Assembly: GCF_001428605.1 (NCBI RefSeq)
Contig: NZ_LMID01000017.1
Span: 1-64,000, forward strand
Origin: Sphingomonas sp. Root720
GTDB taxonomy: Bacteria > Pseudomonadota > Alphaproteobacteria > Sphingomonadales > Sphingomonadaceae
Length of the DNA stretch: 64,000 bases
Direction of reading: 5' to 3'
Shown: piece after piece, positions 1-8,373 of the stretch
Layout of the letters: every line of letters begins with the position of its first letter
How positions within the stretch are numbered: position 1 is the stretch's first letter
Position numbers and translations under genes: made by a program
Notes under the pieces: generated by a model
What the model was told of the DNA's origin: nothing
Seen by the model: the letters and a program-made list of their open reading frames with translations, nothing else
Databases searched by the model: none

Positions 1-47
1 CCAAAAGGGATCAGCCTAACCACTGGCCGGATTTTACTCCGCCACGC

Positions 48-353
48 TCAGCACAACGCCGGCGTTCCGATGGCCTGCTTTGTCACCGGCGCATCCACGA
101 GCCCCGTTCCGTCCAGAAGCCGGGCCAAAGCGACCTGGACGTCCATGTCCCCGCGGACAGGACGGGTCGTGCGGCCTTTGAGGCCATCGGCAGGCGCGAT
201 GATACGAAGGCCAGCTTGGCGGCCAAACGCCGGAATGCCCTTAATTGCGGGCTGCGCAGGTAGATTGAAGTGCCGAATCTCGGCAAAGGCAGGAGACGCA
301 ACGCAACACAAGGCGGCCACCGCCACGGTGGCGCCATAAGGCATGATCCGCAT
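48..353 (-). pseudogene. STN-domain start of a TonB-dependent receptor, truncated
   Basis: The 101-residue product has a signal peptide (hydrophobic stretch ending in an A-F-A-type cleavage site near residue 24) followed by a short secretin/TonB N-terminal (STN) domain, recognisable by the pattern FNLPAQPA...L..FGRQAGL and the ALARLLDGTGL segment near residues 75-85. Full FecA-type receptors continue with a plug and a 22-strand barrel; here a stop follows at once and neither other frame resumes receptor sequence before the window edge. It lies downstream of fecR and the sigma-factor gene, the usual place for the cognate receptor of a cell-surface signalling system. Probably a receptor broken by rearrangement just outside the window; a stand-alone STN protein is less likely. 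Confidence 0.6.
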
Positions 354-440
354 CTTGTTCCTCTTGGTTTGGCCGGGAGCCCGGTCTTCACTTACCTAGA
401 TGCCGGGCAGATAGGTTTCCGCCGAATTCGAGGAAGTTTT

Positions 441-1457
441 TTACCTCGTCTGTGCGGATCTCATGCGAATGAGCTTCTCATCGCCAGTTGCGCTTGCGTC
501 GAGGCTGATGGCAGCGGCACGCGCGAAGCCGGCCGGGTCGTTGGCGGTGAAGACGCCGGTGATCGGCTTGCGCGCGAGTTTCGCATCCGTGATCTCGATG
601 GCAGGCAAGCCGTAGCGGCGGAAAGCCGCTGCCGCCTCGCCGAGCGTTTCGCCTTCAAAGGAAAGCGTGCCGTTGCGCCAGGAGAGAGACCGGTCGATTT
701 CCTCAGGGGGGAGCGACTGAACCTTCATGTCGCTGAGGGACGGGGCTCCCTCGGGCAACGTTGCGCGCATGTTGGAGGCAACGCTGACGTTGGCGCCGTT
801 ATGCGATTGGCTGAGTTCGACGTCTCCCCTGCTGACAAGCAAGGTGGTCGGGAGCCCAGCGATTGCGCGGACGGAAAATGCAGAAGCGGTCGTTCGCATC
901 ACCAAGCCCGCGGTTTCGACAAGGAACGGCTGCGGTCCCTCTGCGACCTCGAAGTAAGCGCCTCCTGAGCGGAGGCGAACGAGGCGAGAGAGCTGCGTGA
1001 AAGCGACTTCCAACACGCTGTCGGTGTCGAGTGTCACTATCGAGCCATCGTCGAGCGGGACACGCCTGATTTCGCCGATGCCGCTGCGTAGGGTCCTGGC
1101 GCGCTCCAGCAGGGGCGGCAGGGCGATCCCGCCGGCAAGACAGGCTGCGAGGGCGCCACCGCCGACCAGAAGGCTGCGGCGCGTGAGCCGGGGTCGTGTT
1201 GCGAGTTCCTCGACAGCTTGTTCGGGGGCAGGGGGCGCAGCGATGGTCGGGGAGGCGATCAGCGGGCCGAGAGAGGCCGCGCGCTCGGCGTGGATCCAGA
1301 TCGATTCAGCGCGGACGAGTGCGCCGTGGCGGCGCGGGTCGCCGCCGAGCCATTCCTCGAGTTCCTGTTGTTCGCCTGAATTCAGACCACGGTCGATCCG
1401 AGCCGCCCAAGCTGCCGCAGCGTCGTTATTGCTCTGCGCGGGCTCGCGGGTGGTCAT
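441..1457 (-). CDS. FecR-family anti-sigma regulator
   Basis: A FecR-type transmembrane sensor that relays a signal from an outer-membrane receptor to its ECF sigma factor. The N-terminal 60 residues match the DUF4880-type cytosolic anti-sigma region (AAAWAARIDRGLNSGEQQELEEWL), a single membrane segment follows near residues 95-115 (LLVGGGALAACLAGGIAL), and the periplasmic FecR domain (RRVPLDDGSIVTLDTDS, then RSGGAYFEVA) fills the rest. I chose the ATG at 1457 because it gives the usual length (about 338 aa) and overlaps the end of the sigma-factor gene by about 30 bases, suggesting translational coupling. The N-terminal extension upstream of it is not typical of the family. Confidence 0.85.
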   Translation of the reverse strand: MTTREPAQSNNDAAAAWAARIDRGLNSGEQQELEEWLGGDPRRHGALVRAESIWIHAERAASLGPLIASPTIAAPPAPEQAVEELATRPRLTRRSLLVGGGALAACLAGGIALPPLLERARTLRSGIGEIRRVPLDDGSIVTLDTDSVLEVAFTQLSRLVRLRSGGAYFEVAEGPQPFLVETAGLVMRTTASAFSVRAIAGLPTTLLVSRGDVELSQSHNGANVSVASNMRATLPEGAPSLSDMKVQSLPPEEIDRSLSWRNGTLSFEGETLGEAAAAFRRYGLPAIEITDAKLARKPITGVFTANDPAGFARAAAISLDASATGDEKLIRMRSAQTR

Positions 1458-2031
1458 GTTCGGGCATTCGTCCTTCCTGCTGGATACTAGATGCACCGGA
1501 GCGGGTCTTTCCGCCACGGCCGAATTCCTCCATCAGCAGCTTGATACCGCGCGTGATGTGTTTCTCGACGATATTTTCAGAAACGCCCAGCCTCGCGGCG
1601 ATCTCGCGCTGCGACAGCCCCTCGACCCGGCGAAGGTGAAATGCTTCGCGCGTCTGCTGCGGCATCGCGGCGATGGCTTGAACCACTCGGGCGTATTCGT
1701 CACGCGCGATGGCGTGCTGCTCTGGTGAAGGCATGTCGGACGCTTCATCGGACTGGTCGAGATCAGTCAGCGTGCCGAAGGCGACGATCCTTGCGCGGCG
1801 GAGTTGCTGCAGCAGGATCGACCGGGCTACCTGAAAGGCATAGGCGCGCGGGTTATTGACCGACGCGACCTCTTCCTTGCGGGCGAGGGTTGCGTAGGTC
1901 TCCTGGACGAGATCGTCGATCTGGTCGTGCCCGACACCGGCGAGGCGCGAGAGCCACTCGCGCAGTGCTGGCTCGTGCGGCACGATATGGGTCGCCAGCC
2001 AAAGGCGGCGTTCACGGCGCGCTGTGTCCAT
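1426..2031 (-). CDS. FecI-like ECF sigma factor
   Basis: A 201-residue RNA polymerase sigma factor of the extracytoplasmic-function type. Region 2 is visible near residues 25-90 (DDLVQETYATLAR, NPRAYAFQVARSILLQQLRR) and region 4 near residues 115-165 (MPQQTREAFHLRRVEGLSQREIAARLG), the latter with the helix-turn-helix that reads the -35 element. With the overlapping fecR and the receptor remnant beyond it, this makes a FecI-FecR-FecA-like signalling set, usually for siderophore or other TonB-dependent substrate uptake. Since the adjacent receptor is broken, the sigma factor may now be orphaned. Confidence 0.88.
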   Translation of the reverse strand: MDTARRERRLWLATHIVPHEPALREWLSRLAGVGHDQIDDLVQETYATLARKEEVASVNNPRAYAFQVARSILLQQLRRARIVAFGTLTDLDQSDEASDMPSPEQHAIARDEYARVVQAIAAMPQQTREAFHLRRVEGLSQREIAARLGVSENIVEKHITRGIKLLMEEFGRGGKTRSGASSIQQEGRMPEHDHPRARAEQ

Positions 2032-2091
2032 GCCGTGTTCATCGGGGGTATTTGTTACAAGCCCAAGTACCTCGGATACGTCTCGCGAGAT

Positions 2092-2715
2092 TCAGTTCGG
2101 GAGAGCGCGAGGCTCCGCTTCGACCTCAGCCAGCGATGCTGGCCACGTCGCAAGCACATGGTCAGCGATCGCGCACAGCACGGCCTTGGGAACCCCCGAT
2201 TTCGCCTGGACGCCAAGCCCCTGGTTGACGGCCATTATGTACGTTGCGAGCATCTCACAGTTCGTCGTGGGAGGCAGCTCACCCTCTTGCACGGCGCGCT
2301 CGAGCCTGGCGCGCCAAGCGTGTTCGGTTTCGGCTTGCCGGGCGATGAGTTCCTGCCGGATCGGCTCGGTCGCGTCCGAACATGCCAGCGCGCCGTTGAC
2401 GACCGCGCAGCCCCGGGCGTGCCCACCCAAGGTTTGAACCTCGATCGCGCCTTCGAAGAAGCGGCGAATGACGTCGCGAATGCGGGGCTCGGCGAGTGCT
2501 TCGCCGAGATAGGTCATGTATTTCGCGTCGTAGCGATCGAGCGCCTTGAGGAAGAGCGCGCGCTTGTTGCCGAACGCGGAATAGAGCCCTGGGCGTGCGA
2601 CGCCGGTGGCGCGCGTCAGGTCCTCGAACGAGGATCCTTCGTATCCCTTTTGCCAAAACACTGCCAGTGCAGCTTCCAGCGCCTTGTCGACGTCAAATTC
2701 GCGGCGGCGTCCCAT
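2092..2715 (-). CDS. TetR-family transcriptional regulator
   Basis: A 207-residue regulator with the TetR helix-turn-helix at residues 8-55 (ALEAALAVFWQKGYEGSSFEDL, then GVARPGLYSAFGNKRALF) and a C-terminal ligand domain containing the GCAVVNGALACSD stretch typical of the AcrR/YfiR-like subgroup. It is divergent from the MDR-family oxidoreductase at 2918, with about 200 bases between them, so repression of that gene and of itself is the likely role. The intergenic sequence near 2725-2785 is noticeably AT-rich and would hold both promoters and the operator, although I could not settle on one palindrome. Confidence 0.88.
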   Translation of the reverse strand: MGRRREFDVDKALEAALAVFWQKGYEGSSFEDLTRATGVARPGLYSAFGNKRALFLKALDRYDAKYMTYLGEALAEPRIRDVIRRFFEGAIEVQTLGGHARGCAVVNGALACSDATEPIRQELIARQAETEHAWRARLERAVQEGELPPTTNCEMLATYIMAVNQGLGVQAKSGVPKAVLCAIADHVLATWPASLAEVEAEPRALPN

Positions 2716-2917
2716 GACAACCTCTATTAGATAACAACCATTATAGAAAAATTTGTGGTGATGTCTAGATAGGATAATGAGCGGTATGATAACGCCCGTT
2801 CCGTTCAGCGGCGGGATCGCCGATCGAGGTTGTTTCGCGTGGCCAGGATGCCATGAGGATCACGCCGGGCGGCACGGGCTGATCGGACCGGTCTCAGGTT
2901 GATGTCAAAGAGGGTCT

Positions 2918-3886
2918 ATGCGCGCGCTTGTTTTCGATCGATTTGGTGGGCCGGACGTGTTGGAGTGGCGCGAGATCGATGATCCGGTGCTGAGGCCCGG
3001 AAGCGCGCTGGTGCGGATCGCCTCGGCAGGTCTCAATTTCGCGGACATCTATCGCCGTCGCGGCAATTATCTCATGGATGCGACGCCCCCGTGGATTCTG
3101 GGATACGAGGGCGCGGGCGAGATAGCCGAGCTGTCTGAGGAAGCTTTGGCCGCGGGTTTCCGGACCGGCGATCGCGTGGGCTTTGCGGACAGCCCCCGCG
3201 CCAACGCGGAGCTGGTCGCAGTGCCTGTCGACAAGCTCATCCGTCTCCCCGACGATGTCGGATATGACGTTGCGGCTGCTCTTCTTCTGCAGGGTTTGAC
3301 GGCTCAGTATCTTGTCAGTGATAGCTATGAGGTGAAGGAGAGCGAGCTTGCCGTCGTCCATGCGGCGGCGGGCGGCGTCGGACTGCTCCTCACGCAGATG
3401 TTGGCAGCAGAGGGCGCCCAGGTCGCGGCGCTCGCTTCGAGCGTCGAAAAGCGCGAGGCGGCGATCGAGGCGGGTGCGATGGCCGCCTTCGGATATGAGG
3501 ACGGCTGGCCCTCCACGATTGAATCCCGCTTTGGCCGCCGGGCGGATGTGGTTTTCGAGTCGGTCGGCTCCACGCTGCGCGACAGTCTCGATGCGGTTCG
3601 CATCGGTGGAGCCGTTGTCTTCTACGGCTTTGCGGGTGGTGATCCCGCCCCGGTTGATCCCCGTCTTCTCATGGATCGATCGCTGACGCTGACGGGCGGC
3701 GACCTCTGGAACATATTGACCGGCGCCGCTGAGCGGCGTCGACGGGCGCAAGCGCTGTTCGAGCTCCTCCGCGCGGGCAAAGTGCGGCCCACGATCGCCG
3801 CACGGGTCCCGATGATGAATGGCCGTGAAGCGCACGAGTTGCTTGAGAGCCGTGCCGTCGTCGGGAAGGTCCTGTTGACGACCTGA
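2918..3886 (+). CDS. Quinone oxidoreductase-like MDR-family dehydrogenase
   Basis: A 322-residue protein of the zinc-independent medium-chain dehydrogenase/reductase family (NADPH:quinone reductase-like). It has the GroES-like N-terminal domain (SALVRIASAGLNFADIYRRRGNY near residues 30-52, with no zinc-binding cysteines) and a Rossmann domain whose nucleotide-binding loop reads AAAGGVGLLLTQ near residues 148-159. The family reduces quinones or enones using NADPH. The divergent TetR gene suggests induction by an electrophile or quinone. Length is normal and nothing looks broken. Confidence 0.85.
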   Translation: MRALVFDRFGGPDVLEWREIDDPVLRPGSALVRIASAGLNFADIYRRRGNYLMDATPPWILGYEGAGEIAELSEEALAAGFRTGDRVGFADSPRANAELVAVPVDKLIRLPDDVGYDVAAALLLQGLTAQYLVSDSYEVKESELAVVHAAAGGVGLLLTQMLAAEGAQVAALASSVEKREAAIEAGAMAAFGYEDGWPSTIESRFGRRADVVFESVGSTLRDSLDAVRIGGAVVFYGFAGGDPAPVDPRLLMDRSLTLTGGDLWNILTGAAERRRRAQALFELLRAGKVRPTIAARVPMMNGREAHELLESRAVVGKVLLTT

Positions 3887-3969
3887 AAGAAATCGGTGCG
3901 ATTATCGGTCAGGCGGGCGGGCAAGGGTCGGGAGGGGTCGCGCGTTAAGGGCGTAGCAGGGGTGATGAT

Positions 3970-4884
3970 GTGACCGAACAGGGAGCGTGCAAGCAATCCG
4001 CTCAGGAGATCGGCAACGACGGGTCGGAGAGCAGCGTCACGCAGGCGGACGCGAGTCCACCTGTTGTTGCGGGTCCATCGGTTACGGGCGGCGGCGCCCT
4101 TCCCGGTACCGGCAACCACTTGTTCGAACGGATCTCGGCTCGCGCCCATGAAGCGACAGTGGCAGGGCGGGCCCCCAACATCACTCCGGCGATTCTGCGT
4201 TTCGCCACGGTCGGTAATCTGACATTCGCGACAGGCCTCGTTGCCGGGGGCATCTTCTTCTACAACCGCGCCTACAGTGCGAAATTCCTTCGGGACTTCG
4301 GACTTTCATCAGGCGTTATCGACATGTCTCCGCATGACGCGATTGCGGACGGGATAGAAGGGGTCGCGGCCCATGTGCTGTGGGTCGTCTGCGGGCTCGC
4401 TTTGCTCGTGCTGTTGACCTATCTCTGCATCCTTGTCGTGCAACATTTTGCTGTACGGCTGGATCGTCCGGGCAGCGCGAAGCCCGCACGGGCCGGGGCA
4501 ATGGGGCAGCTCGGCTTGCGAATCCGCACCGACCCGCTCTTTCGCTGGCTGCTCGCGGCAACCGGGGTGACGGTTGTCACCGCGTTCCTGGTTCTGCTCG
4601 GAATCGTCGTTCTTGGCATCCCGGCCGAGGCCTCCGCCGATCGCGAGGCGGCAGCGATCAAGTCTGCCGTCGTCGGTCGGTGCGACGAGTTTTGCTCCGT
4701 CTATCAAATGAACGGGCAGAGCGTGCGCGGCTTTATCATCGGAAGCACGCCCAGCAGGCTCTTTGTCTGGAACGACGCGTGCAAGCTCAGCCAGATCAAG
4801 CTCGACGATATTGTCACCGTCGTGCCGCCGGGAAGGGAAGCCCCCTCAGGACGCGCCAGACAGGAACCGGGCCGCGAGAGCTAG
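3970..4884 (+). CDS. Hypothetical membrane protein
   Basis: I do not recognise this family. The 304-residue product starts at a GTG. A hydrophilic N-terminus of about 75 residues is followed by three predicted membrane segments (about residues 82-102, 133-158 and 190-215), then a soluble C-terminal domain of about 80 residues with a CDEFCSVYQMNGQSVRGFIIG stretch that resembles a small beta-rich fold. Its two cysteines could form a disulfide if the domain is outside the cytosol. It stands alone between the oxidoreductase and the small two-gene operon at 5019. Confidence 0.6.
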   Translation: MTEQGACKQSAQEIGNDGSESSVTQADASPPVVAGPSVTGGGALPGTGNHLFERISARAHEATVAGRAPNITPAILRFATVGNLTFATGLVAGGIFFYNRAYSAKFLRDFGLSSGVIDMSPHDAIADGIEGVAAHVLWVVCGLALLVLLTYLCILVVQHFAVRLDRPGSAKPARAGAMGQLGLRIRTDPLFRWLLAATGVTVVTAFLVLLGIVVLGIPAEASADREAAAIKSAVVGRCDEFCSVYQMNGQSVRGFIIGSTPSRLFVWNDACKLSQIKLDDIVTVVPPGREAPSGRARQEPGRES

Positions 4885-4980
4885 GTGTCGAGGGTAACGC
4901 CGGGCGGGTGGTGAATCTTCGATCCCTGTGCGTCGCGGCGGTTGCCCAACCCGGGAGGACCACCTAGGCTTCGTAGATTC

Positions 4981-5002
4981 TATCTTGTCCATTGACAAGT
5001 TA
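4981..5002. promoter_or_regulatory. Palindrome upstream of the 5019-5832 gene pair
   Basis: TATCTTGTC, a 4-nt gap (CATT), then GACAAGTTA form an inverted repeat with 8 of 9 positions paired. It ends 16 bases before the TTG start at 5019 and abuts the ribosome-binding sequence AAAGGGGG. Its position fits an autoregulatory operator bound by the HTH protein of the pair. Seen directly in the sequence; the role is inference. Confidence 0.5.
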
Positions 5003-5018
5003 AAGGGGGTCGCTTAGC

Positions 5019-5282
5019 TTGGCGCGCAAGACACATAAGTCGAAGGAGATCGAGTCCGTTCTCAAAGAGTTGGAGGCTCTCGGCTGGACGGTCGTTGAAG
5101 GTAAAGGGCATGCATGGGGCCTGTTGCGTTGCCCGACAAATAGCAGCGAATGCCGGTGTGGCGAGTTCTGCCAGATGTCGGTTTGGTCAACGCCCAAAAA
5201 CCCCGAACAGCATGCCAAGAAACTGAGGCAGAAGGCACTTGCCTGCGTTAAGTTGGATGAGAAGGAAAACAGCGATGGCTGA
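5019..5282 (+). CDS. Small HicA-like protein, possible toxin of a TA pair
   Basis: An 87-residue basic protein starting at TTG, supported by the purine-rich AAAGGGGG about 9 bases upstream. The pattern LEALGWTVVEGKGHAWGLLRCP, then WSTPKNPEQHAKKLRQK resembles the double-stranded-RNA-binding-like fold of HicA toxins (a core strand containing a His-Gly pair), but it also carries CPTNSSECRCGEFC, four cysteines that could bind metal and are not classic for HicA. It overlaps the next gene by 8 bases, as coupled toxin-antitoxin genes do. Family assignment is by resemblance only. Confidence 0.5.
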   Translation: MARKTHKSKEIESVLKELEALGWTVVEGKGHAWGLLRCPTNSSECRCGEFCQMSVWSTPKNPEQHAKKLRQKALACVKLDEKENSDG

Positions 5283-5832
5283 GCAGTTCGAGTTCGAGCT
5301 TTTGTTCGCTCTTCCTGAGGGCGAGCACGATCCGCTCGACATCTCCAATGCCGTTTTCGAGGCTGGTTTCGAGGACGCGCTGGTCGGCACAGGCGTGCCC
5401 GGCTTGCTCGGGGTGGAGCTGGAAGAGGAAGGCAGCGATGCCGAAGCCGTGATCCTTGAAGCCGCGCGAAAGCTTCTGAAGGCGCTTCCGGCCGGAACGA
5501 GCCTGCGAGAGGTGAGACCCGATCTCGTTAGTCTCGCCGACGTCGCGGAGCGTTTGAATGTGAAGCGCCAGGCCCTCCAGCAGCGCGAGATGCCGCTGCC
5601 AAGCCTTGGCGGTCTGTATCGCGTGGACGAGGTGGCCGTGTTCCTGACGAAAGCCATGACTCCCGAGGCCAGCAGGAGGCGGCCGCGTTTCGACCTGGAG
5701 CGCGCGTCGAACTGGCTTCGGGCAGGCCCGGCAGCACGTCTCCTCAATGCAAGGTTGACAACGCGGGAGCTTGATCCGGTTTCCGTCGAATACGTTGCCG
5801 AGAAGGGGCGCGACAAGGTTGCCGCGGGCTGA
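5275..5832 (+). CDS. HTH protein paired with the HicA-like gene
   Basis: I chose the ATG at 5275 (MAEQFEFEL) rather than an upstream in-frame start because it gives the short overlap with the preceding gene; the product is then about 185 residues. The N-terminal half is acidic (EEEGSDAEAVILEAARKLLKAL). The middle has a helix-turn-helix of the MerR/excisionase type near residues 88-125 (VSLADVAERLNVKRQALQQRE, then a LYRVDEVAVFL wing). The C-terminus is not recognised. With its partner it fits a toxin-antitoxin or small regulatory operon; an antitoxin that binds the palindrome at 4981 is the simplest reading. Confidence 0.55.
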   Translation: MAEQFEFELLFALPEGEHDPLDISNAVFEAGFEDALVGTGVPGLLGVELEEEGSDAEAVILEAARKLLKALPAGTSLREVRPDLVSLADVAERLNVKRQALQQREMPLPSLGGLYRVDEVAVFLTKAMTPEASRRRPRFDLERASNWLRAGPAARLLNARLTTRELDPVSVEYVAEKGRDKVAAG

Positions 5833-5947
5833 GCGGTTCCGTTCGGCTGGAGATGATGGTCGTTCCTCGCCGCCCTGAAGTTTTCGGCGCTGGCGAGATG
5901 GGGGCATCCGAACTATCATTTCGCCATTCAGGGCAGGGGGAGAACCG

Positions 5948-7414
5948 ATGGTGGACATCTCATCTTTGCGCTTGCCGGATTTCGCCGCCTTCGCCTCTTT
6001 TGAGGAGATAGCGAGGCGGGCTGGCGTGGAAATCAGCCTCCACGGCGGAACCGCCTTCCGAGCCGCGCTCTATGCGGCTTGGCAGGATCGCCTCGACGTC
6101 GACCTGTTCGACCTCGTTCCCTTCAACTCGGACATCGACCTCGAACATAGCGGTTCACCGGAGAAAACGGTCGAGATCGCCGCCTATATCGACAATCTCG
6201 TCCCCTTCGCGAGTTGGTGCCGCTGGTCGATCAACGACGGCGATCGCGCCGAACAGGCTCGGATACAGAGGGACGCGAGCACCGATATTCCGCTTCGCCG
6301 TATTCGATTTTCCACGGAAGCTCCTGCTTATGTCCCGGCGAACGCGCACGCCGACATCGAAGGGCGACGAGTGAGCTTCGCGCGAAATTCCCGCTTCGGC
6401 CAATCCGATGCGCAACTCCGGCCTGATGTCGAAATCTTCGGTCTCTTGGTCGCCCTGAATACCTGGTCAGAGGCCGACGAAATAGCGGGAGGGACGGTCG
6501 ATTTCGATGTGGGCGGAGCGATAGATTGGCTTCGCGAGGGACTGAGCGACGAGGAGTGGCAGCTGTTCGAGAAGCCGGCAATCGCCGCACGGTTTTGGCA
6601 CCTGCTTTCAACGCGGCTCGCGCGCCATGGACCCGATCCGATCAGTTCCGCATTGGCGCAGCTCGGGAGACCGATCCTCGAGGGGATCGGCGCGCCGGTG
6701 ACCAAGTTTTTCGAAAGCGACCGGGCGATCAGTGTGTCCAGGGTTACCAGCACGGCGGATTTCCGCGTCCCTCAGCTCACGCCGGAAATTGTGACCGGGG
6801 AGGCGGCGATCTCGGTCTTCGGGGAGGTGATCCGGCAGGCTGCTGAGCGGGTAGGGTATCCGGCCGAAGCGTTGCCGGGAAACACGCTCGATCTGATCGA
6901 TCCGTCGCTTGAACTGGTCGGCGTCGTCCCCAATCTCACCCTTCTTCCCTATGGTTCGGGTAAAGAGGGAGAGGCAGATCTCGGGGATCCATTCCTCAGC
7001 GGCGTCGGACAGGAATTCGTCCAGTTCGCCTGGCATGTCGAGGCAAGCGATGCGCTCAATGCTCAGGGCCTCACCGGCCAAATGCTGGCACTCGGCGCGC
7101 GCGATTTCGGCACGGCTACGGCGATGCCCGTGGTTGGAGGAACGTTCGGCCGATCGCGCGCGTGGCTGCGCGTTCGGCTCGATGATCTGATCGAGGCAGG
7201 TCAGGAGGGCGCGCCGGTGGAGGCCGCGCTTCTCATCTTTCAGGCACGGCCCGACGAGGCAGAAGAGACAGAACGCGGCCCCAATAAGCAGCGGCACAGC
7301 GTGCCAGGCGAAGCGATCGAAGACGAGGATCGCCGTCCCGCCCACAGCTATGCATTCGAGACGGCGCGTATCACCGAAAGCGAAGAACCCGCTTATGCCA
7401 CGGTCACCATATGA
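5948..7414 (+). CDS. Nucleotidyltransferase-fold protein coupled to a lipase gene
   Basis: A 488-residue protein with a strong ribosome-binding sequence (AGGGGGAG) before the ATG. The N-terminus shows a polymerase-beta-type nucleotidyltransferase signature: LHGGTAFR (Gly33-Gly34) followed by SDIDLEH with Asp62 and Asp64, and a possible third acidic residue at Asp135 or Asp160. The spacing resembles AbiEii-like and poly(A)-polymerase head domains more than canonical CD-NTases. The remaining 300 residues are not recognised; the last 60 are charged and may be disordered. The stop overlaps the next start (ATGA at 7411-7414), so it is translationally coupled to a lipase-fold gene. Target (nucleotide or RNA) is unknown. 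Confidence 0.6.
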   Translation: MVDISSLRLPDFAAFASFEEIARRAGVEISLHGGTAFRAALYAAWQDRLDVDLFDLVPFNSDIDLEHSGSPEKTVEIAAYIDNLVPFASWCRWSINDGDRAEQARIQRDASTDIPLRRIRFSTEAPAYVPANAHADIEGRRVSFARNSRFGQSDAQLRPDVEIFGLLVALNTWSEADEIAGGTVDFDVGGAIDWLREGLSDEEWQLFEKPAIAARFWHLLSTRLARHGPDPISSALAQLGRPILEGIGAPVTKFFESDRAISVSRVTSTADFRVPQLTPEIVTGEAAISVFGEVIRQAAERVGYPAEALPGNTLDLIDPSLELVGVVPNLTLLPYGSGKEGEADLGDPFLSGVGQEFVQFAWHVEASDALNAQGLTGQMLALGARDFGTATAMPVVGGTFGRSRAWLRVRLDDLIEAGQEGAPVEAALLIFQARPDEAEETERGPNKQRHSVPGEAIEDEDRRPAHSYAFETARITESEEPAYATVTI

Positions 7415-8373
7415 GCGCCGCCCCTCAATATGGTCTCCTGACCCTGCGGAAGGAGCAAGGGCCGCGGGCGGTCGTCGTCCTTCATGGCATCCGGCAAACA
7501 CGAGAGGATCTTCGTGATTTTGCGACCGAGATCGGGTCGCGGCTGCCACAAGCCGATGGTCTCTATCTATATGGCTATAATCATACCGCAGGCCTCGAGC
7601 GAAACGGGACTGCGCTGTGCGAAGCCTTGAACGCCGGAATCGACGCGGACCGGATTGACCTTGTCGGTTACAGCATGGGCGGTCTGGTCTCCCGGCTTGC
7701 CGCCAGCGAGAGCTGGCCGTCGCGCATCCATACGGTCGTCACCGTCGCCACGCCCAATCGCGGCTCCATCTCGAATGCTGAGCTCACCGCTTTGGGGCAG
7801 ATCGGCCGAAGCATTTTTCAAATCATCTCGCCACTCGCGCCCAGAACGGAAGGCGTCAAGGATCTGACCCGCGTGGTCCCGATCATGCAACAGCGCAGGG
7901 ATCGGCTGAAGGGGGAACTGACCGCAGGGCGCACGACCGCGCGGGATCGGCGCTACGCCAGCATACCGGCTCTCTTTTACAACGATGACAGAACGGAATT
8001 CGAGTTCGGGCCGTCTATTGCGCTGTCCGGAACCCAGGCAGCGATCAAACTCATGAGCCTCAAAATCAAGCTCATCAACATGAAGAAAGCTCATGACGGG
8101 ATCGTCACCGAGCGCTCGAACAACCTCTCGGAACCTGGACCGATCGATTTCTCGGAAGTGCATCTGACCCGCGCAGACGCGAGCGGCAATCCCGCTCTTT
8201 GCCACGCCGTTACCGACGCTTGCCGCCTGCACGACCATAGTTCGATCCTTCGGGAGACGAGCGTGGCAGGTCTGGTTGCGGGCCTTCTCATTAATGACGA
8301 TTGGCGAAACGTCCGCGCGAATGACCCCGAGCTTGACCTACGCGCCCGCCTCTACCCGTTCGATTGTACATAG
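7411..8373 (+). CDS. Lipase-like alpha/beta hydrolase
   Basis: A 320-residue hydrolase whose residues form a complete alpha/beta-hydrolase set: oxyanion strand VVVLHG near residue 22, nucleophile Ser88 in GYSMGG, likely Asp229 in AHDGIV, and likely His276 in HDHSSIL. The region after the elbow (VTVATPNRGS) is typical of triacylglycerol lipases and GPI-deacylase-like enzymes. No signal peptide is seen, so it should act in the cytosol or on the inner face of the membrane. Coupling to the nucleotidyltransferase-like gene by an ATGA overlap suggests one functional unit. Confidence 0.75.
   Translation: MSAAPQYGLLTLRKEQGPRAVVVLHGIRQTREDLRDFATEIGSRLPQADGLYLYGYNHTAGLERNGTALCEALNAGIDADRIDLVGYSMGGLVSRLAASESWPSRIHTVVTVATPNRGSISNAELTALGQIGRSIFQIISPLAPRTEGVKDLTRVVPIMQQRRDRLKGELTAGRTTARDRRYASIPALFYNDDRTEFEFGPSIALSGTQAAIKLMSLKIKLINMKKAHDGIVTERSNNLSEPGPIDFSEVHLTRADASGNPALCHAVTDACRLHDHSSILRETSVAGLVAGLLINDDWRNVRANDPELDLRARLYPFDCT

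Noticed and set aside
1804..2730. Long plus-strand reading frame of 308 codons
   Set aside because: It lies opposite the TetR gene and part of the sigma-factor gene, both of which have clear family motifs; the plus-strand product has none.
6608..7549. Minus-strand reading frame of 313 codons
   Set aside because: Antisense to the NTase-like gene and start of the lipase gene; no recognisable protein sequence.
5948..8373. Calling the NTase-lipase pair a CBASS system outright
   Set aside because: The motif spacing and lack of a recognisable CD-NTase core or patatin effector do not support it; left as a candidate new pairing.
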